A DNA stretch of 37,524 nt. Origin: Trabulsiella guamensis ATCC 49490. GTDB taxonomy: Bacteria; Pseudomonadota; Gammaproteobacteria; Enterobacterales; Enterobacteriaceae. Under the pieces are notes generated by a model. The model had not been told where the DNA came from and made no database searches. It worked only from the letters and a program-made list of their open reading frames with translations. Made by a program: the position numbers and the translations under genes. Shown piece after piece: positions 1 through 7,000 of this stretch (its first letter is position 1; each line of letters opens with the position of its first letter). Where the stretch lies: positions 1 through 37,524 of the forward strand of contig NZ_JMTB01000019.1 in assembly GCF_000734965.1 (NCBI RefSeq), written 5' to 3'.

Positions 1-13
1 GAAGGAGTGAAAC

Positions 14-250
14 ATGGCAACTGTAACAAGCATGGTTAGCGCGTTAAATGTGACGGTCGTTTATCGCGTTGCTGGAGAGGTTAAAACCTTCAGTGAGACA
101 GTAGTTTCACCAATCGTCATTGAGCGTTATTTGCAGCTTGAATGTGGCGATGCTATAGGGCTTTTCGTGCCGGTAGGTAAAGGTCAGCAGGTCAATGCGC
201 TGAATATAGAGTGGTTTGAGATTGAGCGCATTACTGCGCCAAAGGAGTGA
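14..250 (+). CDS. Hypothetical phage protein of the head-tail region, 78 aa
   Basis: I do not recognise a family. A good SD (GAAGGAG, 2-8) precedes the ATG. The protein is small, acidic towards its C terminus and has no membrane segment. It sits just upstream of a probable head-closure gene, with its stop codon inside that gene's ribosome binding region. This suggests a structural or head-completion role in the late operon, but that is inferred from position only. Confidence 0.6.
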   Translation: MATVTSMVSALNVTVVYRVAGEVKTFSETVVSPIVIERYLQLECGDAIGLFVPVGKGQQVNALNIEWFEIERITAPKE

Positions 251-253
251 CCA

Positions 254-622
254 GTGTCGAGCGCTGCTAACTGGTCATATACCGCGCAGGCGACTATCTG
301 GCGCAAACTCGGAAAGAACGAATACGGCGATCCACTTGGATATTCAGCCCCTGAAGTTATCCTTTGTGATTACGAAGGCGGCTTATCGCAAAGAATCTCA
401 GGCGTATCGGCGTCTCTTGGCGATCTCGGTTCTGAGGTTGTCATCAAGAACACTTTCTGGACGGAAGAATCACAGGCCGCCACGGGTGATTACCTGCTGA
501 TTGGCGTATCGACAGAAACAGACCCGGCTGTTGCTGGCGCCGATGAGGTGAAACAGGTTATTCGCTATGCAGATACGTTCGAGCGTACTGCTGATGATTA
601 CGCCATTTTGACTGGCGTATGA
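254..622 (+). CDS. Probable head closure / head-tail joining protein, 122 aa
   Basis: The start is GTG at 254, behind an AAAGGAG SD (241-246) that also spans the stop of the previous gene, so the two are translationally coupled. The protein is about the size of head-completion proteins of HK97-like phages and lies just before an HK97-gp10-like tail completion gene, as expected for a neck protein joining portal and tail. The family call rests on size and synteny; no catalytic motif is expected. Its TGA stop (620-622) provides the TG of an extended -10 for the next cassette, so that cassette begins exactly at the end of this gene. Confidence 0.55.
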   Translation: MSSAANWSYTAQATIWRKLGKNEYGDPLGYSAPEVILCDYEGGLSQRISGVSASLGDLGSEVVIKNTFWTEESQAATGDYLLIGVSTETDPAVAGADEVKQVIRYADTFERTADDYAILTGV

Positions 623-628
623 TAAAAT
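620..628 (+). promoter_or_regulatory. Putative extended -10 promoter of RNA cassette 1
   Basis: TG-A-TAAAAT forms an extended -10 element; its TG lies in the stop codon of the upstream gene. No good -35 is seen at 17 bp. Transcription would start about 7 nt downstream, near 634-635, which is exactly where the first helix of the structured RNA begins. The second cassette has a TATAAT at the identical distance from its RNA, which supports both assignments. Confidence 0.5.
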
Positions 629-633
629 AACGC

Positions 634-680
634 AGTGGCTAGGGTAGCTCCCGAAAAGCGGTATCGTCACCGCCTGCCAC
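634..680 (+). ncRNA. C4-like antisense RNA, copy 1
   Basis: Three-stem RNA. P1 pairs GTGGC (635-639) with GCCAC (676-680). P2 pairs GGG (642-644) with CCC (650-652) around loop TAGCT. P3 pairs GCGG (658-661) with CCGC (670-673) around an 8-nt loop. The P3 loop hexamer TCGTCA (664-669) is exactly complementary to TGACGA (689-694) in the downstream leader. The P2 segment GTAGCT (644-649) pairs with AGCAAC (694-699) with one mismatch. Compared with copy 2, P1 has a compensated base-pair change and the P3 loop and target have changed together. The a'/b' to b/a arrangement ahead of an SD is that of the P1/P7 C4 antisense RNA. Family membership is my inference; the pairings are seen directly. Confidence 0.7.
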
Positions 681-688
681 AAATATTA

Positions 689-709
689 TGACGAGCAACT
701 TAGACGAGG
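689..709 (+). promoter_or_regulatory. Antisense target sites and SD of cassette 1
   Basis: Target b (TGACGA, 689-694) and target a (AGCAAC, 694-699) lie directly upstream of the SD GAGG (706-709), five bases before the ATG at 715. Binding of the C4-like loops here would sit next to the ribosome binding site. An in-frame ATG at 688 overlaps target b and has no SD, so it is not taken as the start. Confidence 0.6.
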
Positions 710-714
710 TTGAT

Positions 715-948
715 ATGTGGGAAGTGCAGCAAAAGATATCTGAAGATAGATGCAGCGTGGAAATATGCGCAATTTCAAGTGCAAATGAGCATGGCAAGCG
801 CAGTTGGGGATGGCACAATCCTAATGAAAAATTTATTGTGCTATCAGTACACAGTCTTTATCAGAAGGCACCGCTCGCTGAAGATATCCTTGTCTCAGCA
901 AGGAAAGAAGCTCAGCGAATTTGTGATGAAAAGAACTCACACGCATAG
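715..948 (+). CDS. Unknown small protein under a C4-like RNA, 77 aa
   Basis: I do not recognise this protein. ATG 715 is chosen because GAGG lies five bases upstream; an upstream in-frame ATG at 688 has no SD and falls inside the antisense target. The protein is soluble, has no signal or membrane segment, and carries a central aromatic stretch (WGWHNPNEKF) and a charged C-terminal helix. It is the only ORF of a self-contained cassette (promoter, structured RNA, leader, ORF, terminator) placed between two neck genes, so it is cargo rather than a structural protein. The position matches that of icd and ant downstream of C4 in P1, but I see no antirepressor domain. An inhibitor or regulator is possible; function unknown. 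Confidence 0.7.
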   Translation: MWEVQQKISEDRCSVEICAISSANEHGKRSWGWHNPNEKFIVLSVHSLYQKAPLAEDILVSARKEAQRICDEKNSHA

Positions 949-967
949 ACTCTAATGAATACAAACA

Positions 968-990
968 GGTCGCTTCGGCGGCCTTTTTTA
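968..990 (+). terminator. Terminator of cassette 1
   Basis: Stem GGTCGC/GCGGCC (968-973 with 978-983) closes a TTCG tetraloop and is followed by six T. The same stem sequence ends cassette 2. It would stop cassette transcription while antiterminated late transcription passes through. Confidence 0.8.
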
Positions 991-1006
991 ATGACTGGAG
1001 AAAACC

Positions 1007-1411
1007 ATGGGTGCCAGAATACGAGGAATTCCGCAGGCGAAAACCAACCTCGATAAGCTGATCAGCGACATTAATGGTCGAAAGGTGATAAGGGCCATCA
1101 AATCAGCTTTACTAATTGTGGCTCCAGAAGCTGCAGGAATGACGCCAATAGCAACCTCGACACTCATCAATTCCCAGTTCCAGGAGGTGATGGTAAACGG
1201 CACTCGCATCACTGGGCGAATTGGTTACTCAGCAAACTATGCGATCTATGTCCATGAGGCCAATGGGACCCTTAAAGGCAAGCCGCGACCAGCTAAACAA
1301 GGTGGTGGTAATTATTGGGACCCATCAGGCGAGCCTAAATTCCTGGAGAAAGCTGGCGAGCGTAGAAAATCAGATATTGACGCCGTCGTTAATAAGGAAC
1401 TGTCCCTATAG
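1007..1411 (+). CDS. HK97 gp10-like tail completion protein, 134 aa
   Basis: It resembles the HK97-gp10 family of neck/tail completion proteins: a basic N-terminal helical half, then the typical motif around residues 77-90 (YSANYAIYVHEANG), and a C-terminal helix following a FLEKA motif. It forms part of the connector between head and tail tube. ATG 1007 is preceded by CTGGAG (995-1000). Cassettes are inserted directly before and directly after it, so it is split from its normal neighbours (head closure upstream, tail terminator downstream) without being damaged. Confidence 0.75.
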   Translation: MGARIRGIPQAKTNLDKLISDINGRKVIRAIKSALLIVAPEAAGMTPIATSTLINSQFQEVMVNGTRITGRIGYSANYAIYVHEANGTLKGKPRPAKQGGGNYWDPSGEPKFLEKAGERRKSDIDAVVNKELSL

Positions 1412-1417
1412 TTAGTG

Positions 1418-1423
1418 TATAAT
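1418..1423 (+). promoter_or_regulatory. Putative -10 promoter of RNA cassette 2
   Basis: A perfect TATAAT lies seven bases after the stop of the upstream gene. It is four bases from the conserved CAGTG, the same spacing as in cassette 1. It places the transcript start at about 1430, the first base of helix P1. No convincing -35 is seen. Confidence 0.5.
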
Positions 1424-1428
1424 TATAC

Positions 1429-1477
1429 AGTGCCTAGGGTAGCTCCCGAAGAGGCGGAACGTAGACCGCTCTGGCAC
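1429..1477 (+). ncRNA. C4-like antisense RNA, copy 2
   Basis: Same fold as copy 1. P1 is GTGCC (1430-1434) with GGCAC (1473-1477). P2 is GGG (1437-1439) with CCC (1445-1447), loop TAGCT. P3 is GCGG (1454-1457) with CCGC (1466-1469), extendable by a G-U pair, with loop AACGTAGA. Loop hexamer CGTAGA (1460-1465) is exactly complementary to TCTACG (1487-1492), and GTAGCT (1439-1444) is exactly complementary to AGCTAC (1500-1505), which abuts the SD. The segment CTAGGGTAGCTCCCGAA is identical in the two copies, while helix P1 and the P3 loop differ by compensated changes. Confidence 0.72.
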
Positions 1478-1486
1478 AACTTTCTA

Positions 1487-1509
1487 TCTACGGTAAGCCA
1501 GCTACGAGG
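1487..1509 (+). promoter_or_regulatory. Antisense target sites and SD of the HNH gene
   Basis: Target b (TCTACG, 1487-1492), target a (AGCTAC, 1500-1505) and the SD GAGG (1506-1509) lie in a row, five bases before ATG 1515. Pairing of both loops of the C4-like RNA would cover the bases flanking the SD and should reduce initiation on the endonuclease gene. Confidence 0.62.
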
Positions 1510-1514
1510 TTTAT

Positions 1515-2060
1515 ATGAAAGTATCTAAATCAGATATGACGGCTGACTATCTACGCCAATGTCTGTGTTTCGATCCCTTATCCGGGTATTTTACCTGGAA
1601 AGCAAGGCCGCTTGAGCATTTCAAAGACCTGCGCGCTCAGAAAATATGGAACACAAAATATTCTGGTAAGCAGGCCGGGGCTGTAATGTCGATAGGCTAT
1701 GTAATAATCCGTATTCACAAACAGTGTTACTACGCGCATCGATTGGCATGGCTATATATCTATGGCGAATGGCCTCAAGAAATTGACCATATCAATGGAA
1801 TAACTACAGACAATAGAATCGAAAATCTCCGCTCTGTTAGTCATGCTGAAAATGGAAAGAATGTAAAAACGCCGTCGCATAATTCAACTGGAGTTATTGG
1901 AGTCTGTATTCCTAATGATGGTGGTAGGACCCAGGCCAGAATCCAAGTTAATGGCAAGCATATCAAGTTGGGAAGGTTCGACTCCATAGATGAAGCCAGA
2001 GAGGCAAGGCAGAGGGCTAGCAAGAAGTTTGGGTTCCATGATAATCATGGAAGAAAATAG
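1515..2060 (+). CDS. HNH homing-type endonuclease with AP2 domain, 181 aa
   Basis: Residues about 70-115 form an HNH nuclease core (AHRLAWLYIYG, then EIDHINGITTDNRIENLR, then an Asn-rich segment), with the DHINGxxxDNRxxNLR signature of phage HNH endonucleases. Residues about 123-175 look like an AP2 DNA-binding domain (TGVIGV ... GKHIKLGRFDSIDEARE). This pairing is typical of free-standing homing endonucleases that cut intron- or cassette-less alleles of related phages. ATG 1515 has the SD GAGG. It is the only gene of cassette 2 and sits between the tail completion and tail terminator genes, neither of which is broken. No intron is apparent. Expression is predicted to be restrained by the C4-like RNA upstream. 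Domain calls are confident; DNA target unknown. Confidence 0.88.
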   Translation: MKVSKSDMTADYLRQCLCFDPLSGYFTWKARPLEHFKDLRAQKIWNTKYSGKQAGAVMSIGYVIIRIHKQCYYAHRLAWLYIYGEWPQEIDHINGITTDNRIENLRSVSHAENGKNVKTPSHNSTGVIGVCIPNDGGRTQARIQVNGKHIKLGRFDSIDEAREARQRASKKFGFHDNHGRK

Positions 2061-2067
2061 CAAAACT

Positions 2068-2090
2068 GGTCGCCACGGCGGCCTTTTTTT
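2068..2090 (+). terminator. Terminator of cassette 2
   Basis: Stem GGTCGC/GCGGCC (2068-2073 with 2078-2083), loop CACG, then seven T. The stem sequence is identical to that ending cassette 1. Confidence 0.8.
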
Positions 2091-2101
2091 ATAGGGTTCG
2101 T

Positions 2102-2485
2102 ATGACACCTCCTATGTACGAGCGGGTTAAAAACCTTTTTCAGGATGCCGGGCTAACAGCCGGTCGCATTGTTCAGTTGCTTTTTTTTGAAGACACGAAT
2201 AAGGCAACAGACGCATTTATCGTGTTTGCACCGAATAACGGCACACCAATCAGAAGTGATCTCGGATCCGAGTATTACGTGATGGTAAACGTCATAGGGC
2301 CAAATGATAAGCGGGCTGCAACGGTGCAGGCTGTTCAGTCTATCATTGATTACGTCCAGGCTAACCCCATGGCTGACGAGTGCGTCGGCTACATCCAGAA
2401 CATGGGCGCAATCCCAGCGCCGGTGCTCACAGAAGAAGGGCGAATAGTCTTCCGACTCCAGTTCGCCTGCACTTACGGCGAATAG
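2102..2485 (+). CDS. Probable tail terminator protein, 127 aa
   Basis: Size, mixed alpha/beta character and position directly before the tail tube gene fit the tail terminator family (lambda gpU / HK97 gp9-like), which caps the tail tube and binds the neck. An N-terminal helix (MYERVKNLF) leads into strands. The motif with FRLQFACTYG near the C terminus is typical of these small tail proteins. The SD is weak (AGGG just upstream). Assignment is by size and gene order, so moderate. Confidence 0.6.
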   Translation: MTPPMYERVKNLFQDAGLTAGRIVQLLFFEDTNKATDAFIVFAPNNGTPIRSDLGSEYYVMVNVIGPNDKRAATVQAVQSIIDYVQANPMADECVGYIQNMGAIPAPVLTEEGRIVFRLQFACTYGE

Positions 2486-2501
2486 CCATTCCAACCAAAT
2501 G

Positions 2502-2525
2502 ACCCGCTACGGTGGGTTTTCTTTT
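2502..2525 (+). terminator. Intergenic hairpin with T-tract
   Basis: ACCCGC/GGTGGGT stem closing a C(TACG)G tetraloop, followed by TTTTCTTTT, between tail terminator and tail tube genes. Probably a weak terminator or mRNA-stabilising hairpin that is bypassed by late antitermination. Confidence 0.55.
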
Positions 2526-2545
2526 ATGTCAAAGAGGAGTTTCAC

Positions 2546-3295
2546 ATGGCTAATTGCCAGAACTCAAACGAACGCCTGTTCGGTGGAGCGGTTGTGCTTG
2601 AAGTTGCCGATGGCTGCCCGGACGTTAAACCGGCAGATGGTGACTGGATGTCTCTGGCGGCAGGTACGTCAAAAGGCTTCGACTTCAACCCGAACACTGT
2701 TACTTCTGATGCTGATGACGGCGGCGGCTACGTCGAGACGATCATCACCAACAGCGATTTCACCATCTCGTTTGAAGGTGAGGTGCGCAAAAAAGACAAA
2801 CTGGATCAGTACGGTGTCGGCAAGTTTATTGAGTACTTTGCTGCTGAACTTAAAGCCAAGCGGCAGCCTGGTATCTGGGTTCGTATGGACTACGGCCCGG
2901 TTGAATTCATCGGTTACATGAACATCACCGCTCTGAGCTCTGATGGTGGAACTAACGATATCGTTACGTTCTCCACTGAGTTCAAGGTTGGTGACGCCAG
3001 CACAATCGAAGTGGTTGCTGCTGATGCCCTGACATTTACTACCGATCTGGCGCCGACAAAATCTGTCGCTACCGGTTCAGCGCTGAATATGCCGGTTGTT
3101 GTTGCTGGCGGTACTTCCCCTTACACCTACGTCTGGAAGAAAGACGGCAGTACGGTATCAGGGCAAACCACAGCGACATTCAACAAGTCCAGTGCCGCAT
3201 CTGGTGATGCAGGGGTTTATACCTGTGAAGTTACCGACTCGTCTCTACCTGCTCAGACAGCAACGTCAACGGCGTGCACAGTCACCGTCAGCTAA
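2546..3295 (+). CDS. Major tail tube protein with C-terminal Ig-like domain, 249 aa
   Basis: The N-terminal two thirds (to about residue 160) is a tail tube protein: FDFNPNTVTSDADDGGGYVETI and the following strands are the pattern of siphovirus tube subunits. Residues about 165-249 form an Ig-like fold (SPYTYVWKKDGSTVSG ... DAGVYTCEVTD), with the tryptophan and the DxGxYxC motif of I-set-like domains. Such domains decorate the outside of phage tails and are thought to bind host surface polysaccharide weakly. SD AAGAGGAG precedes ATG 2546. It should be the most abundant tail protein. Confidence 0.85.
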   Translation: MANCQNSNERLFGGAVVLEVADGCPDVKPADGDWMSLAAGTSKGFDFNPNTVTSDADDGGGYVETIITNSDFTISFEGEVRKKDKLDQYGVGKFIEYFAAELKAKRQPGIWVRMDYGPVEFIGYMNITALSSDGGTNDIVTFSTEFKVGDASTIEVVAADALTFTTDLAPTKSVATGSALNMPVVVAGGTSPYTYVWKKDGSTVSGQTTATFNKSSAASGDAGVYTCEVTDSSLPAQTATSTACTVTVS

Positions 3296-3306
3296 CGGTT
3301 ATTCCA

Positions 3307-3326
3307 AAGGGCAGCGTGCTGCCCTT
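3307..3326 (+). repeat. Intergenic inverted repeat (hairpin)
   Basis: AAGGGCAG/CTGCCCTT with loop CGTG lies between tail tube and the next gene. Only two T follow, so it may protect mRNA 3' ends or attenuate rather than terminate. Confidence 0.5.
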
Positions 3327-3353
3327 GATAATACCCGTTCACCGGAATGAATC

Positions 3354-4028
3354 ATGACAGCATCAATTGAGATCGGCGAAGTTGCGATTAGCGACAGCGC
3401 TGAAGGTGGAAAGGACTATCTGTTGCGGCCGTCATTCGAAGCGATGATGAGCATCGGAACTCCGGAAGAAATAGTTCACGCATACGCCATTATCCACGGT
3501 AGCGAATTCAGCAAAATCATCAGTGATTGCTCAGATGTGATGGGCAAGGTACCAGAATGGTTATCACCTGTGATGCGCAGGTCCAATGACAGGCTGCTTG
3601 CAGTGAGCATGCTTGTACTGCAGTCGTGCTGTAGCGAAGACCTGACACCAATGATCGGCGAGTGGAAAGGGTGGAGTCGTTATGTCGTCTACCGACCTGG
3701 CTCAATGTCCAAAAACGACATCATTGTTATAGCTCAGCACCTCATGCAGCACGGTATTTCAGGCAAGGCTAAAATTCGCCGCTTGCAGCGACACGAAAGC
3801 AACGAAACGACAACAGGTTTCCATGCTTTCGAGTACATCAGCGCGGCGAGAAGTCACTTTGGGATGCCACGTGCTGAAGCATCACAACTGACAATGACTG
3901 AATTTCAGTTACTTCTGGCGAGCAAATATCCAGATCAAAAAGGATTTACGCGAGAAGAGTACGAAACCATTGCTGATCAGTACCTGGCTAAACAGGCGGC
4001 ACGCAGAGCCAAAAGAAACAGCGAATAA
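3354..4028 (+). CDS. Tail assembly protein, DUF6246-like, 224 aa
   Basis: It occupies the place between tail tube and tape measure where most siphoviruses encode tape measure chaperones (lambda G/GT). The protein is helical and ends in a highly basic tail (KQAARRAKRNSE). I recognise it as resembling the DUF6246 phage family. A role as tail assembly chaperone is inferred from order. No slippery-sequence frameshift product is evident at its end: the tape measure gene starts 18 bases later in its own right. Confidence 0.6.
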   Translation: MTASIEIGEVAISDSAEGGKDYLLRPSFEAMMSIGTPEEIVHAYAIIHGSEFSKIISDCSDVMGKVPEWLSPVMRRSNDRLLAVSMLVLQSCCSEDLTPMIGEWKGWSRYVVYRPGSMSKNDIIVIAQHLMQHGISGKAKIRRLQRHESNETTTGFHAFEYISAARSHFGMPRAEASQLTMTEFQLLLASKYPDQKGFTREEYETIADQYLAKQAARRAKRNSE

Positions 4029-4046
4029 TATTGCCGGGAGAATGTA

Positions 4047-7000
4047 ATGGCTGAGAACGTCGGGAACATCTATTACGAAATTGACATGGATGTGCGCGGC
4101 CTGCTCAGCGCGCAGCAGCAGGTTAACAGACGTCTTGATGCGCTGGAAAGCGGCTTTGACGGCACGACCCGCGCGGTAGCTGGCACAGAGCGTTCAATGT
4201 CTGGCCTGTCGAAAGTCGCGGTTGCACTGGCTACAGCATTATCAGCTCGACAGATCGGTGAATACGCTGATGCATGGGCCAACCTAAGCAACAAACTGGC
4301 TAACTCCCTGCGTCCTAATGAGCAGCTGATCGACGTCACTGAGCGCGTGTTCAACATCACTCAGCAGACGAGAAGCAGCCTTGGCGCAACCGCGTCACTG
4401 TATTCACGCCTAGAGAGGGCAACCCGCCAGTACGGTACGAGCACTGAAGATATTGCCCGGCTGACGACCATCATCAACCAGGGCTTTGTCGTATCAGGTG
4501 CCAGCGCGCAGGAAGCTGAAAACGCCATTATCCAGTTATCCCAGGGGCTGGCATCCGGCGCGCTGCGAGGTGACGAGTTCAACTCAGTGAATGAGAACGG
4601 TAACCGCCTGATGGTGGCGCTGGCTGATTCAATGGGCGTGACAATAGGTCAGATGCGTCAGCTCGCTGCTGACGGAAAGCTGACCACGGAAGTCATCGTT
4701 AACGGATTGCTTTCTCAGGGATCGGCTATCGGCGCAGAGTTTGCGAAGACAACGGCGACGATCAGCCAGTCAATGCAAACGGCTGGCAATAATATCACCA
4801 AATTTTTCGGTGAAAACTCAACTGTAAAAACTGGCGTCGCAATCTTCAATAATGCGATTGTGAGTATTAGCGAAAATATTGGAGCGCTGAGTGGCGTATT
4901 GACTGCTGTGGCAGCTGTAATGGGAAGCCGTTACGTTGGTGCGCTGACTTTAGCGACCGCACAGAAGTTAAAAGGAGTCGTAGCATCCAGAAATCTTGCT
5001 GCAGCAGAAGCTCTTGAGGCTCAGGCTTCAGCTAATAAAGCGGCAGCAGATCTAAGGTCAGCGGCTGTGGCAAAAGAGCGTGCGCTTGATGAAATAAGAC
5101 TGGCAGAAATGCAAAAACAGTCGGCAATTAGCGCAACAAACTCAGCAGCAGCTGAACAGCGGCTTTCTGCAGCAAGGGTTGCGGCTGCTGGAGCTGTTGA
5201 CAACTACAATCGAGCACTAGCAGCAAACAGAGTGGCTCAGTCTGGTTTAGTTGCTGGTGGAAGCCTGTTAAGCCGTGGCTTGTCTCTCATTGGTGGCCCT
5301 GCTGGTGCCGCAATGCTTGCCGCCAGTGCGATTATCTATTTCTCACAACGAGCAAAAGAAGCCAGGGATAATGCTAATAACCTCGCTGACAGCGTTAATG
5401 AGTTAAGCAGTAAATTCCAGACAATGTCGAATACTGAGCTCTCAGCTTCTATCGCGAAGATGAGTCAGACGTTGCCTGAGTTAAATGATGCTGTTGATGA
5501 TGCACAGGATAAGTTCAACGCCGCCACGGCGGCGGTTCAGCGCCAACAAAGGGAAATTGATAACTGGGGAACTAATACCACCAGAGGAAGACAGGCAGCA
5601 GAAGCACTTGGAGGTGCTCAGGATGAGCTTGCGGTAGCCACTCTTGAGCTCGAAAGAGCGCAGAACAGACTCAGTCAGACGCAAAATGGCATAAATATTG
5701 GCAGGGCAACCCTGAATGGCACTATGCGTCAGGGCATTGATCTTCTCAGAAGGGATGGGGAAGAGGCTGGAGTTGCTGCCGGTATGATGGGAAAACTTGG
5801 CGACATGATTAACTTTGCTGCTAAAGAGAAGGATAAATTTAACGCCAGTAGCCTGGTAGTGGAAAGACCAAAGGATGTTCAGGAATACCTTGATAAGCAG
5901 CAAGAGCAGGTAAACCTTCAGAGTGAACTTAATGACAGGAAACGGGAACAGCTTAGAGCAGAGCAAGACATAAGGAAACTTGGTGGTAGTGATGCCGATG
6001 TAAGACTGGCAAGAGATCGAGCTGCTGCAGAGTTTGATGCTAAAAAAGCACAACAGGACAGCAAGCGCGCTACCAAAGATGCAGCATCTGAGGCGTCAAA
6101 ATATGGAAACCAGCAAGAGTCTATTGCTCAGAAACTGGCAAACCTGAAACAGCAGGCAGAGCTTGCTGCGGGTTCTACAAGCGAACTTAGCCGCGAGCAG
6201 CAGTTACTGGCGGCTGAGCAATCATTAGGTGCCCACGCAACTGATGAGCAGAAGAAAAAAGCCAGAGAGTATAAGGCAGCGGCAATTGACGCAGCATCTG
6301 CAGCTAAAGGTGTAACCGAGGCTTTGAAGGCTATACCGGAACAGGCAGAAAATAAGTCATATGCCGATTCCATGCAAAACCTGAAGGCAGCGCTAAATGC
6401 CGGGAAAATAGACCTTCAGGAATACAACATTTCTACTGAAAGAATGGCGGCAGAGCACCAAGCTAACCTTGCCAAAATACGTGCAGATCAGGCAGTGACA
6501 CCGCAGCAGGAAGCTGTTGGTGGTGTTGATCCCGTTCAGCAGCTTGCGAATGAAAATGCCAGAAAGATCGCGCTGATTAATCAGTATGAGCAGCAGGGTT
6601 TACTGGCTCACCAGAACGCTCTTGCTTTGCGTAATGAGGCCGACACTCTGTATGAGCAGCAACGTATCGCGGCACAGTGGGAAATCTGGAAGAACCAGAG
6701 CACAGGAAACCAGATGCTGGCTGCTGGTTTTGAGTCTCTTGCCGGTAATGCCTCTAACGCATTCACCGGGATACTTACCGGAAGCATGTCAGCGCAGGAG
6801 GCTATGCAATCGCTCGCCAGCAATGCTCTGAACAGCCTGATTAATGGCTTTGTCCAGATGGGTATTGACTGGGTTAAATCAGCTGTAATGGGGTCTGCTG
6901 CCCAGACAAGCGCTATCGCTACCACTACCGCAGCGCAGGCCGCAGGACTGGCAACAACGACAGCAACGAGCACAGCATCAGCGGCCACGACAATGGCGGC

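Noticed and set aside
688-714. ATG 688 as start of the small cassette-1 ORF
   Set aside because: No SD, and it overlaps the predicted antisense target; ATG 715 has GAGG at good spacing.
620-2090. Group I intron or HEARO-type RNA next to the HNH gene
   Set aside because: The RNAs are only about 47 bases with three short stems, no split coding gene is seen, and the flanking genes are intact. The loop/leader pairing fits C4 better.
5481-6053. 190-aa minus-strand ORF in the tape measure gene
   Set aside because: Antisense shadow of a well-supported gene, with no recognisable domain.
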